From the NCBI RefSeq assembly GCF_024171765.1, contig NZ_JAMTCI010000004.1, positions 1-64,000 of the forward strand: a DNA stretch of 64,000 bases, given 5' to 3'. The first letter of the stretch is position 1. Every line of letters starts with the position of its first letter. Positions 1 through 9,254 of the stretch are shown one piece after another. Both the position numbers and the translations under genes were made by a program. The notes beneath the pieces were generated by a model, which made no database searches, was not told where the DNA came from, and saw only the letters and a program-made list of their open reading frames with translations. The stretch comes from Williamsia deligens (lineage in GTDB: Bacteria; Actinomycetota; Actinomycetes; Mycobacteriales; Mycobacteriaceae).

Positions 1-1472
1 ACCACGCCTGGGCTACCGACGTCACCGACGGCACCGGTGGGCGCCAATGCGTCGCCCTCGACAGCGGCCGTCAGCTCACCGACCTCGACGCCGTCGTCCT
101 CACCCAGGGCCACCTCGCACTCGAACGCTCCACCGACGCCCAGATCAGCGCCCTCACCGCCCACGCGGCGGCGACCGGGTCGACGTACCTGCCGCCGCAG
201 AACGCCGCCGACGCCGACCTGTCGCGCATCGCAGCGGGCGAACCACTGCTGATCCGGGGACTGGGACTGACGTTCTTCGACTACATGACGCTGCTGACCA
301 TCGGACGCGGGGGAGCGATGACCAGCACTCCCGCCGGTCCGCGCTACGTCCCCTCCGGTAACGAGCCCCACATCTACGCCGGATCCCGACGCGGCGTTCC
401 CTACCACTCCCGCGGCCACAACCAGAAAGGCGTCGAGGGCAGACACACACCCCGGCTGCTCACCCCCGACGTCATCGACGCCCTGCGCGAGCGGGCCCGG
501 CAGCGCCACGACGTGGATTTCCGCCGCGACGTGTGGCCGCTGATCGCGGCCGAAGTCGAGTCGGTGTACTACGGGCTGCTCGTCCAGAACCGGTTGAGTC
601 CGAACACCATCAGCGAACTACAAGCCCGCTACCTCGCCACCGACCCCGACGAACGCCACCGCATTCTGGCGGACTACAACATCGAACCCCACCTGCACTG
701 GAGCTGGACCGGCCTGCTCGACCCTGCCGGCGGCCGCCACTTCTCGACCCCCGCCGACTACCGGGAGTGGGTCGTTTCCTACCTGTGCCGCGACGTGACC
801 TTGGCCCGCCAAGGCAACGTGCGTGGCGCAGTGAAAGCGGCGCTCGACGTGCTGCGCGACCTGCGCAACGAGGTCCGCCTCATCGTCGACCACGCCGGCA
901 TCACCGGCGACTCCTACCGCGAACACCTCGACCGCTGGTACACCCCCTCCAACGCGTTCCTATCCATCGGCCCACCCGCCCACAAGATCGACGAACTCAT
1001 CGCACTGATCCGCGTCGGCGTCGTCACCCTCATCGGGCCACGAGCAACGTTCACCCCAGACCCCGACGGCGGCTTCACCGCATCCTCCAGCGAAGTGCCC
1101 GGCAGCACCGTGCACGCCACCAGCCTGCTCGACGCCCGACTACCCGAACCCGACATCCGGCGCACGAGCGACGTTCTGCTGCAACGCCTCCTCGCCCGCG
1201 GCGACGCGCGGCCCTACATTCTGACCAATCCCGACGGCAGCACCTACGAGACCGGCGGCCTCGACGTCGCCGAAGCCAACCACGCCATCATCTCCGCGAC
1301 CGGCACACCACATCCCCGTCGCTTCGCGCTCGGCGTGCCCACCGAATCCGTGCGCTGGGTGACCGCCGCAGGCCCGCGGCCCGGCGTCAACTCCGTCACC
1401 CTCGCCGACGCCGACGCCATCGCCCGGTCCATCCTCACCTTCGGCACCCGTCGTAGCACGGTCGCCGCCTGA
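1..1472 (+). CDS. FAD/NAD(P)-binding protein, CreE/FzmM-like (5' end missing)
   Basis: Open reading frame (frame beginning at base 3) already running at the left edge, so the N-terminus with the dinucleotide-binding folds lies outside the window; 489 residues are visible. The segment LLIRGLGLTFFDYMTLLT followed by IGRGG is typical of large actinobacterial FAD-NAD(P)-binding proteins (NAD_binding_9 type). The stop at 1470-1472 is followed 14 bases later by the start of a fumarase/aspartase-superfamily lyase, which suggests an operon. In known clusters, a large flavin monooxygenase (CreE, FzmM) that oxidises aspartate to nitrosuccinate is paired with such a lyase (CreD, FzmL). That function is inferred from family and neighbour; it could be another N-hydroxylating or orphan flavoprotein. 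Confidence 0.7.
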   Translation, partial: HAWATDVTDGTGGRQCVALDSGRQLTDLDAVVLTQGHLALERSTDAQISALTAHAAATGSTYLPPQNAADADLSRIAAGEPLLIRGLGLTFFDYMTLLTIGRGGAMTSTPAGPRYVPSGNEPHIYAGSRRGVPYHSRGHNQKGVEGRHTPRLLTPDVIDALRERARQRHDVDFRRDVWPLIAAEVESVYYGLLVQNRLSPNTISELQARYLATDPDERHRILADYNIEPHLHWSWTGLLDPAGGRHFSTPADYREWVVSYLCRDVTLARQGNVRGAVKAALDVLRDLRNEVRLIVDHAGITGDSYREHLDRWYTPSNAFLSIGPPAHKIDELIALIRVGVVTLIGPRATFTPDPDGGFTASSSEVPGSTVHATSLLDARLPEPDIRRTSDVLLQRLLARGDARPYILTNPDGSTYETGGLDVAEANHAIISATGTPHPRRFALGVPTESVRWVTAAGPRPGVNSVTLADADAIARSILTFGTRRSTVAA

Positions 1473-1486
1473 CAAGGACTCCACCC

Positions 1487-2944
1487 ATGACTGAGAACAC
1501 CATCCTCAACCCCATCTACGCCGGGCGCCCCATCGCGCTGCTCACCAGCGACTCCGCCTGGCTCGACGCGATGCTCGAGGCCGAGATCGGCCTCGCCGCA
1601 GCGCAAGCGCAACTCGGCATCATCCCGACCGCGGCCCGCATCGACATCGAAACCGGCGCCCGCGCACACCACTTCGACCTCGGCCGCATCGCCGTGGCCG
1701 CCCAAGGTGCCGCCAACCCTGTCGTGGCGTTCGTCGACGAACTCACCACCGCCGTGGCTGCCATCGACGCCGACAGCGCCAACTACGTCCACCGCGGCGC
1801 CACGAGCCAGGACATCCTCGATACCGCAGCGATGCTGATCGCCTCGCGCGCACTGCAGCTCATCGTCGAGGACCTCACCGACACCGCCCGCTCCCTGGCC
1901 CAGCTCGCCCGAGCACACCGCACCACCCCCGCCGCCGCCCGCACCCTGGCCATGCACGCCGTGCCCACCACCTTCGGCGCTAAATGCGCCACCTGGCTCG
2001 CCGGAGTGCTCCACGCCCGCACCCGCTGCATACGGGTCCGCGAATCGTTGCCGGTCCAACTGGGCGGCGCCGCCGGCACCCTGGCCTCCTACCTCCAGGC
2101 GGCCGATCAGTCACCCGCCACCGACTACAACCACGACACCCTGTGGGTCCACCTGACCAACCACTACGCCGACGCCGTCGAACTGCGCCCAGCACCGATG
2201 CCCTGGCACACCACCCGCACACCGCTGGCCGATATCGCTGCCGCACTCAACGTCACCGCCGGCGCGCTGGGCAAGATCGCCGTCGACGTCATCTCCCTGG
2301 CCAGAACCGAGGTCGCCGAAGTCCGCGAACCCGCTGCCCCTGGCCGCGGCGCGTCCTCGACCATGCCGCAGAAACGCAACCCCGCCATGAGCGCCTTGAT
2401 CCGCGCCGCCGCCACACAGATCCCCTCGCACACCGCAGTGCTGTTCACCTCGATGGTCGCCGAAGACGAACGCCCCGCAGGCGCCTGGCACGCCGAATGG
2501 GACTCACTACGCTGCGCCCTGCGGCTGGCCGGGGGCGCGACCGCGACCGCTGCAGAACTGACCGCGGGCCTCGAAACCGATCCTGACCAGATGGCCCGCA
2601 ACCTCGAAATGACTGGTGGACAGATCGTCACCGAACGCCTCTCCGCGGCGCTGGCCACCCACCTGGGCAAGAAGACCACCAAGGAACTCCTCACCCGCGC
2701 CGCCTTCGCCGCCCAACGCAACCGCACCTCCCTCGACCACGAAATCCTCGCTACCCCAGACCTGCGTGACGCATGGTCGGACACCCAGCTCCGCGAACTC
2801 CTCGACCCCACCCACTATCTCGGCGCAGCACCATTCATAGTCGACCGTGCACTCGAGCTGTTCGCGAACTCGTCCGCAGCACATCAGATTGCCACCCAGG
2901 CCTCCGTTACCGAGCACGACGGCGCGGTCGCAGCGCGTGCATGA
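1487..2944 (+). CDS. Aspartase/fumarase-superfamily lyase, possible nitrosuccinate lyase (CreD/PcaB-like)
   Basis: 485 residues. The superfamily signature loop is clear near residue 288 (GRGASSTMPQKRNP, holding the catalytic serine region) and the first conserved block near residue 101 reads HRGATSQDI, as in the 3-carboxy-cis,cis-muconate cycloisomerase (PcaB)/CreD branch. No other protocatechuate (pca) genes are nearby, which argues against a muconate role. A long flavoprotein gene lies just upstream, the arrangement seen for CreE-CreD, where CreD splits nitrosuccinate into fumarate and nitrous acid. Assignment to the lyase superfamily is firm; the substrate is inferred. The last bases overlap the next gene by 8 bases, suggesting translational coupling. 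Confidence 0.75.
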   Translation: MTENTILNPIYAGRPIALLTSDSAWLDAMLEAEIGLAAAQAQLGIIPTAARIDIETGARAHHFDLGRIAVAAQGAANPVVAFVDELTTAVAAIDADSANYVHRGATSQDILDTAAMLIASRALQLIVEDLTDTARSLAQLARAHRTTPAAARTLAMHAVPTTFGAKCATWLAGVLHARTRCIRVRESLPVQLGGAAGTLASYLQAADQSPATDYNHDTLWVHLTNHYADAVELRPAPMPWHTTRTPLADIAAALNVTAGALGKIAVDVISLARTEVAEVREPAAPGRGASSTMPQKRNPAMSALIRAAATQIPSHTAVLFTSMVAEDERPAGAWHAEWDSLRCALRLAGGATATAAELTAGLETDPDQMARNLEMTGGQIVTERLSAALATHLGKKTTKELLTRAAFAAQRNRTSLDHEILATPDLRDAWSDTQLRELLDPTHYLGAAPFIVDRALELFANSSAAHQIATQASVTEHDGAVAARA

Positions 2945-3974
2945 ACGCACCACCAACTTCACCGTCGACGCCGACCTCACCACCTGCCTCGACGGGCACA
3001 CCCAGCACGGCGACGACCTACTCGACCGGTGGGACGGCACCACCCTGGTGCGCACCACACCCGACCCACTGCACGAGGGCCTGGTAGCGCTCGCCCTCGA
3101 TCTCCGCGCCGACCGCCACCGCACCCACGTGCGCGCGACTGCCGCAGCGGGTCGCCCACTGAGCGCGCACGACGTGCGGGGTCTGGCTACTGCTCAGTTT
3201 CGTCTGCCGAACGGCGAGCTCGAGCAGCTGTGTGCCGCCGACAGCCAGGTGAACGCCGCCCTGGGTCACTACCGATCGATGGCACTGTTGCGTACACCCG
3301 ACCTGCTGCACGCCGCCGCCAGAATCGTTACCGCCCAGCAGGTCCACGGCCGCCTAGCCCTGCGGCTACGCCGCGAACTCGTTGAACGGTTCGGCACCAT
3401 CGTGGCCGTCGGAACCCATCAGGCTGGCGTAGTCTCCGCCCGTCACCTCGCGACCACGACGGCCGACGACATGCGCGTATTCGGCTGCAGCGCAGCCAAA
3501 GCAACCACCCTCATCACGCTCGCGCGATTGATCCTCGATGGTGAACTCGGCCGAGAGTCCCTGGGCGCGCTGGGCACCGATGAAGTCATCGCATGTCTGC
3601 GCGTCGTTCCAGGCATCGGCCAGTGGAGCGCGGAATGGCTGGCCATCCGAACGTTCGACCGCGATCGTGTCGTGGCCGGGGATCTTCTTGTCCGCCGCGC
3701 CATTGGGTGGCTCTACGGCCTAGACGACCCCCTCGAACCCCGAGCACGCGCACATACGAGGTACTGGGGCCCGGCCAGCGTTTTCGCGCAGAGTGCAGCC
3801 GTAGACGCGCACCGCCGAGAGCTCTACGAACCAGTAGGCGTCATCATCGGCGTGAGCGACGGCGTACCCGCGTGGCTCGTCAAGGGCGTAAACCGACCGT
3901 TCCAGGTCGCTGACTCGGTTGCGCAGGATGTCCATGAGAGTGACCCTGCGTTGGGCGTACTCGACTATCGATAG
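2937..3974 (+). CDS. AlkA-like DNA-3-methyladenine glycosylase II
   Basis: 345 residues from a GTG start that lies inside the end of the lyase gene; earlier in-frame codons are antisense-like. The HhH-GPD glycosylase core is recognisable: AARIVTAQQV near residue 130, a helix-hairpin-helix VPGIGQWSAEW near 223, and the candidate catalytic aspartate about 14 residues after it in RVVAGDLLVRRA. Members excise alkylated (or deaminated) purines and hand on to base-excision repair. Overlap with the lyase gene suggests co-expression, consistent with protection from nitrosating or alkylating chemistry. Beyond about residue 280 the sequence stops looking like AlkA and is antisense to a protein-like reading on the other strand, so the C-terminus may be replaced by a rearrangement. 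Confidence 0.75.
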   Translation: MHERTTNFTVDADLTTCLDGHTQHGDDLLDRWDGTTLVRTTPDPLHEGLVALALDLRADRHRTHVRATAAAGRPLSAHDVRGLATAQFRLPNGELEQLCAADSQVNAALGHYRSMALLRTPDLLHAAARIVTAQQVHGRLALRLRRELVERFGTIVAVGTHQAGVVSARHLATTTADDMRVFGCSAAKATTLITLARLILDGELGRESLGALGTDEVIACLRVVPGIGQWSAEWLAIRTFDRDRVVAGDLLVRRAIGWLYGLDDPLEPRARAHTRYWGPASVFAQSAAVDAHRRELYEPVGVIIGVSDGVPAWLVKGVNRPFQVADSVAQDVHESDPALGVLDYR

Positions 3975-4736
3975 AGGTGGACCCGGGTCTCGCATCCATC
4001 TTTTTCCGTCGTGTGTAGCTTCGACGGATCGGCCAGTGGCGAAATACACCGCCCGCAGCAACGCCAGGAGGGGACGGTTGTCGACTGGTCCTGAAGACCG
4101 ACGTTGTGGTCACGCGCCGCCCGTAGGCGTGTGAATCGACCTCAAGCGCTTCGTTTTTGGCAAGCTCTCGATCAGCTGCACTGTTGAAGATGGCCGACAT
4201 GCTGATGGGGTGACCGCCGTAGTCAATTCGCAGCCCCAACATCGGACACACCGACCGAGTCCGAATATCGATCCGGTTGTAGGGGAACTGATCTGCCATC
4301 TCGACGAGTCGGACGATATCGGAGCGCCGGGTTCTGTGATGACTATTGTCGATTCCAGGCGGAGCTTCTCGTACTGCTCTCGGACCACACGACCGGTGAT
4401 TTGCGGGACCACTGTCTTGCCGAGTGCTTCCTGGATGCGGCCGTACAGCACGATGCGGCACTCATCGTCCGGATCGTTGCGTAGTGTGACGGGCACGTTC
4501 GGGTCTGCGTTCTGCCGCGGCCCAGACTGGACTGTCTCAATCAGATTGTCGTCGAGGAGAGTGGGCAGCGCGTCGAGAGCTGCGCCGCGGTCGACACCAA
4601 AGACGTTATGCGCATATATGAGTGCGGTATCGGGGGGTGCCCACGCGGCGGCGTTTGCTTCGGAAATCTCAAGCTCGATGATGGCTGCCATCACCGCTAG
4701 CTGTGACTGCTCGAGTTCGAGGATCGCGTCGAGCAT
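3720..4736 (-). pseudogene. Frame-disrupted unknown gene remnant
   Basis: Three stretches on the minus strand have protein-like composition and codon use but lie in different frames. The first starts at ATG 4736 (MLDAILELEQSQLAVMAAII...) and is good to about 4325. The second continues in another frame from about 4325 to 4100 (DIVRLVEMADQFPYN...). The third returns to the first frame from about 4085 downward (LLALLRAVYFATGR..., then DLERSVYALDEPRGYA). Joined, they would make roughly 320 residues of unknown function. Two compensating frameshifts and the antisense overlap with the end of the glycosylase gene suggest a decayed gene, or base errors. I do not recognise the family. Confidence 0.45.
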
Positions 4737-4759
4737 TGGTGCGCGGCCGCGGCTGCCTA

Positions 4760-5137
4760 GACCCAGAGAAGAATCACTATCGGAAGTACGGCAAGGGGTA
4801 CACGCTTAGCGCTCAATGGGCCTTGTGCCAGCTGTGTGAGGACGCGTATCAGTCGGACGACGAGGATCGCGCGGTAGCCCGGATGATGTTGTACGACAGC
4901 CCGTGGAATATTGACTGGCACATGGCGCAGCGGGCTGGGATCCCGTTCGACCTCGACGAGAGCGTTCGTAAGCCCCTGAGAGTCTTTCGAGCTGCCGATC
5001 TGGGTGCGCAACGGCTACCGCACGGGCCGAGAACCCAGGAGCGCAGACGTTTTCGCCCACTACCTGACATAATGTATCTTATCGGCGCTGGGGTGACCTG
5101 CGTCTGTCACGTTGCAGACATGCTGCCGGGCGTCTAG
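4760..5137 (+). pseudogene. Remnant of an unknown gene
   Basis: From about 4760 to 5030 this frame encodes a coherent protein-like stretch (EKNHYRKYGKGYTLSAQWAL, a CQLC pair, then acidic and aromatic residues), with codon use that fits real coding. There is no plausible start: the upstream codons are arginine-rich and antisense-like, and the tail after about residue 95 loses character. I read it as an internal or C-terminal fragment of a hypothetical protein, in the same lower-GC tract as the remnant at 3720-4736. No function can be assigned. Confidence 0.35.
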
Positions 5138-5576
5138 ACCGCTCGGTGAGCCGCTCGCCATGAACTTCGCACGGGTGGACAGCCACGGTTGGCCAGTGAG
5201 GGCTGTGTCGAACTTGGACGGGACCCACTTCAGCGCCACGTTTGATGGCCGACTGGGTCGGCATCTACAAACCAGCGCGAGGACCTCGAACGGGATTCGG
5301 CGACAATAGAACTCGCCCCCACCTAGCCACGCTCCATCCGACAATACGTCACTGTGACAAATTAACGGGCGAGACCGGTTAACTCGACAGCGTCGCACAG
5401 CACGCTCTGCGAACTTTCCCGAATTCCACGAACCCCCCAGTTGGAAACAGCTTGGGTTCGATCGCCGAGAGGCCGACAGTTGCCGGCGTTGTCCGCGCAT
5501 CCGGTTCGAGGCCCACGATGGTCAACCGATCAGAGGACATCAGTTATGGCCCCAGCCGCACACACGATGTCATCTG
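5138..5576. other. Gene-free interval
   Basis: About 440 bases with no convincing reading frame on either strand; the short open frames here are arginine-rich or stop early. GC is visibly lower than in the rest of the window. It separates the gene remnants from the lipoprotein genes and may hold the promoter of the lipoprotein at about 5700. I see no clear repeat, tRNA or insertion-sequence end in it. Confidence 0.4.
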
Positions 5577-5699
5577 ATGACTATGAAACCTCGGCCAGCG
5601 GTGTCCAGAAACAGGAGTCACCGCCGTTGGGGTAAGTCCAGCTCGACCTCACGGCGACGTGCCGTAGTGCCGGTCCCGGTGCGCGACGCGTGGACGCTG

Positions 5700-6266
5700 G
5701 TGAAGCGCGCCAATCGCCGGTCGCGGCATCTGTTCGCCGCGGCGACGTTCGTCGGGGTCCTCGGGGCCACCGGGTGCAGCGGGCAAGCCACCGATCTGTC
5801 GGCCGAGTCCTCGGGGAGCGTGGCACTCACTCAGACGTCCGCCGCAACCTGGACCTGCCCCGAGACCGTGGACAGTCCCGACTGGCCCACGCCGACCCAC
5901 ACCGCCCCGGGAAAGCTGGTCCCCGACGGACCCCGCTATGCGGTCGACTGCGGGTACGAGATCGCGCCGTCTGGGCATCACTCCGAGCGCTTCGGCCCAT
6001 CCACCACCTACACCGGGACGGCCCTGGCAACGCTGGTCACGACGTTCGCCACCGCCACGAAACTGAACCCCGGCATGAGCTGCCCAGATCTGGACAACCT
6101 CCCGAGGCATGTAATGCGATACAACTTTGTCTACCCCGACGGCGGGTCCGCAGTGGTCACCCTCAGCGGGTACTGCCCACCCGTGCTCAGCAACACCACA
6201 CTCACCCTGCAGCCAACGCAATCACCCTCCACACAACCACCGTCAGCCGACGCCGGGGTGCGCTGA
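5700..6266 (+). CDS. Putative lipoprotein, unknown function
   Basis: The frame is open from ATG 5577, but the best start is GTG 5700: it gives a basic n-region (KRANRRSRH), a hydrophobic stretch and a lipobox LGATGC with the lipidated cysteine at residue 26. The mature part (about 160 residues) has further cysteines (WTCPE, VDCGY, SCPD, GYCPP) that could form disulfides outside the membrane, and ends in a Pro/Ser/Gln-rich tail. It is followed 2 bases later by another lipoprotein gene, so the two are probably co-transcribed. Family not recognised. Confidence 0.6.
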   Translation: MKRANRRSRHLFAAATFVGVLGATGCSGQATDLSAESSGSVALTQTSAATWTCPETVDSPDWPTPTHTAPGKLVPDGPRYAVDCGYEIAPSGHHSERFGPSTTYTGTALATLVTTFATATKLNPGMSCPDLDNLPRHVMRYNFVYPDGGSAVVTLSGYCPPVLSNTTLTLQPTQSPSTQPPSADAGVR

Positions 6267-6268
6267 GA

Positions 6269-6991
6269 ATGGCGATCACGCTACGAAAGATTGGTTTTGG
6301 GTATCACTCCGAGCCAGCGGGCCGGCTACGCCGTGTGAAGCGAGTGAGAGCCTTCGTCGAGGCAGGTGCTGCCGGGTGCCTGGTTGCGCTAACTGCTGCG
6401 TGCGGGCAAACCATGGTCGACAACGGGATCTCACCGACAGGCTCGGCGTCGACGACCCGCGTGGTGGATGTGAGCTCCGTGGCCGATACCTCGATCCTCA
6501 CGAACTTGGTCGCGATTTCCACAAACATCTTTTCGGGCCGGGTGGAGTCGGCGTTGGGGGCCAAGGCGCTCGGCGCTCTACCTGAGACGCAGTTCAGAGT
6601 GACCGCCGCGGTGTCGCTGAAGGGAACGGTCCCGTCGTCGCTGACACTCAATCAACAAGGTGGCATCACCGACGGGGCGTACACCTCCATCAACGGCGAC
6701 CGACCACTGCGAATCGGTCAGTGGTACCTCTTCTACACGCGCTACCTCGATTCCCTGAACTGGTACACCGTGGTTTCCGAGGACGGTCATCCCGCGATCA
6801 CCGAGACCGAGGCCGATGACTCGGAATCGACACCGCTGTCCACGACCGCGGCCGCCGTGCGCTCGAACCCCCAGAACCAGTTCGTCGTTCCCTCTCCGAA
6901 CTCGACACCAACGCTGACCTTTCCGCCGCCACCCCCGCCCGGCCGCGAATACCCGCCACCTTCATCGCCCCCACAGCCGCGGGCAAGCTGA
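6269..6991 (+). CDS. Putative lipoprotein with proline-rich C-terminus
   Basis: 240 residues from ATG 6269; an internal GTG at 6335 would give a more usual signal-peptide length. Lipobox LTAAC places the lipidated cysteine at residue 45 (23 from the GTG). The mature domain contains a beta-rich stretch with FRVTAAVSLKGTVPSSLTLNQ and GQWYLFYTRY, which resembles small extracytoplasmic domains, and it ends in a run of prolines (PPPPPPPG and PPPSSPPQP). It starts 2 bases after the preceding lipoprotein stop. Function unknown. Confidence 0.6.
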   Translation: MAITLRKIGFGYHSEPAGRLRRVKRVRAFVEAGAAGCLVALTAACGQTMVDNGISPTGSASTTRVVDVSSVADTSILTNLVAISTNIFSGRVESALGAKALGALPETQFRVTAAVSLKGTVPSSLTLNQQGGITDGAYTSINGDRPLRIGQWYLFYTRYLDSLNWYTVVSEDGHPAITETEADDSESTPLSTTAAAVRSNPQNQFVVPSPNSTPTLTFPPPPPPGREYPPPSSPPQPRAS

Positions 6992-7034
6992 GGCTCAAGT
7001 GCAATTCGCGCGTGGAGTACCCGTACGTGAACGG

Positions 7035-8042
7035 ATGGCCGCGATGCGGCCCTGGTTTCTGGCGTTCGCCGCCGCCTGCGTGCTGCTCGCAACCGTCACT
7101 CAGTGCGACAACTTCCGCCTCTCTGTGCGTGACCCGAACAGCAACAGAATTGCCACCGAGTCGTTCCGCCCCGATCCCTCCGAGATCGCTGCCGCGCCGT
7201 CATGCGTTCTTCCCGACATCGTCGCCCGCCTCACTGATTCCTCCCCCGCGGGCCAGCCCCGGCAGGGGAAGGGTCGATACCAGGCGGGTTCACCCCGACC
7301 GGCCTGATGCGCTGCGAAGTCGGTCAACCCGCGACCGGCTCGGCAACAATCGACGAGGTCGCATTGACCGGTGATATCGCCGCTGTTGTCCAGGCCCTGA
7401 ATCGGCCGTCTGAACGCGCCCGAGAAGGCACTTTCGTAGAGTGCGCCGAGAGCCCCAACGCCCCAGCAGCGCTGTGGTTCCTCTCCCCCGCCGGCGCGGC
7501 GCGGGTGCGCTGGCCGACAGAGTCCTGTGGCGTCCAGGACGAGCCTCCGCCCACTCGAAGCACTACACGAAACGGGGCGCCGCACAGTGATGACCCTGCC
7601 CACACCTACACCTCAGGCGTGCACCGGCAGCTTCACCCGCGAGCTCGGCAGGCCCACAAAGCGTCTCGACAGCGCCGCCAAGCCGGTCACCCGACGCCCG
7701 ACGATCGCGCTGCCTGACCAGTCCGTAACCGCCACCACCATCTGTCGATACCGACTGACCGGCGCGACGAACGGTCCAGACGCCGAACCCATTGGCAGCA
7801 CTCGCCTCTCCCCCGAAGCAAGTACACAACTTCTGCACGACTCCACCGCGACCCCGACTGCCCCACCGTGCGGCCGTTATGCCACCGAAATCGCAGGTGC
7901 TCAGCTCTTTCGGCCAGACGGATCCGGCGGCGCCAACCTCACCATCGAACTCGACGGCTGCCGACGCCTGAACATTGCGCTCTTCACCACCATCCGAACC
8001 GCCCCCACCCCGCTACTGCAACTGCTCGCCGGAGGTCCATGA
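7035..8042 (+). pseudogene. Exported protein gene broken over two frames
   Basis: Three consecutive coding-like stretches: 7035-7307 (hydrophobic N-terminus MRPWFLAFAAACVLLATVTQ, then a cysteine-containing region), 7307-about 7580 in another frame (starting RCEV, with a VECAESPNAPAALWFLSP core and ending ESCG), and about 7585-8042 back in the first frame (ACTGSF, TTICRYRL, PPCGRY, LTIELDGCRR). The second and third stretches look like two copies of one small cysteine-paired domain. The first stop overlaps the next ATG as TGATG, so separate coupled genes are possible, but a single frameshifted exported protein fits better. Function unknown. Confidence 0.4.
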
Positions 8043-8151
8043 CCGGTACCTGGCTGAGAGCAGAAACTACTGGCTCTCCGGCAGAGTCGTCAGAGGCCGA
8101 ATCGCATGCCTCGTTCGAAACCTCTGCAGCCGGTGACCACGTCAGTCGTAC

Positions 8152-9143
8152 TCACTGCGGTATCGCGAAACCCGGAACTGCCGTGCTCCGAAAGCGCTCG
8201 CGGTAGGCCTTCGGTGTGACGCCGACATTCGCAACGAACGCGCGTCGGAAGGTCTCGGCGCTACCGAATCCTGCGCGTCGGGCGCTGTCGGCGACGCTGT
8301 AACCGGCGACGAGTGCCGACCGCGCCACGTCCACGCGAACGTTCTCCACGAAACGTGCTGGGGTGGTGTCCATCTCGGCGCGGAACAGCCGGGTCAACTG
8401 ACGCGGGCTCAGCGACGCGTGGGACGCCATGGCCGTCACGCTGTGGTCGCCGGCGGGATCCGCGGTGATGGCATCCGCCACGAGCCTGAGCGGCGATTGT
8501 GGTGGCGGTTGGGCGTCGACGAGGACCGAGAACTGGGACTGTCCTCCGGCGCGTTTCACATACACCACCAGCGACCGCGCCACGTCCCGCACCACACCAC
8601 TCCCGTGGTCGGACTCCACCAGCGCCAACGCGAGGTCGATCCCCGCGGATACCCCGGCGGAGGTGAAGACATTGCCGTCGCAGACAAAGATCGAGTCCGG
8701 TTCCACCTGCACGTCCGGGAACGCGTTGCCCAACAGGCGGGTGTGCCGCCAATGCGTGGTGGCGCGGCGCCCGGACAACAGACCGGCGTGGGCAAGGATG
8801 AACGCTCCCGTGCAGATGGATGCGAGCCGTCTCGTGTGACGGGCCATGGTGTCGACCGCAGCGACCAGGCGAGGGTCGATCGGACGTCCCACCAGGTCGT
8901 CACCGCCGGCGACGATGACCGTGTCGACGTCGGAGAGCGATTCGAGTGCGTCGGTGACGGCGAACGGCGTGCCCAGCGATGTCATCACCGCGCGCCCGCC
9001 GAGTGACGCGAAGCGTAGGCGGTACCGCGCTCCGAACCGGTTCGCCTCGGCGAAGACCTCACTCGGGCCGACTGCATCCAACAGTTTGACCCCCCGTCGA
9101 AGACCACGACCACGACATCGCGATCGATGGCTGCTCCGCTCAT
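8152..9143 (-). pseudogene. GlxA-family regulator (DJ-1/PfpI + AraC HTH) with a frameshift
   Basis: Starting at ATG 9143 the minus strand reads a proper GlxA N-terminus (MSGAAIDRDVVVVVFDGG) but in a different frame from the rest of the protein, which resumes with VKLLDAVGPSEVFAEAN. The switch lies at a run of six G on the coding strand (plus-strand C run 9090-9095); four G would give the family-typical FDGVKLLD. The remainder is intact: a DJ-1/PfpI-like domain with cysteine in ASICTGAFILAHAG and two C-terminal AraC helix-turn-helix units ending near FRRAFVANVGVTPKAYRERF. Either an inactive gene, a slippage-controlled gene or a base-call error. Targets unknown. Confidence 0.75.
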
Positions 9144-9254
9144 CGATCGAGTATGTCTCAATCTGAGGGAAAGGCGGCGGATCAGCCATGGCACGGTCGG
9201 ACCGACAGATCCCAGACTTGAGTCACAACCGGCCGACTACAGAGAGATTCACCC

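Noticed and set aside
5440-5530. GGTTCGA-type sequences resembling a tRNA T-arm
   Set aside because: No acceptor stem, anticodon arm or CCA context could be assembled around them.
8039-8206. 55-codon frame starting ATG 8039, overlapping the previous stop
   Set aside because: Composition is unlike a protein and it runs into the end of the convergent GlxA-like gene; coupling overlap alone is not enough.
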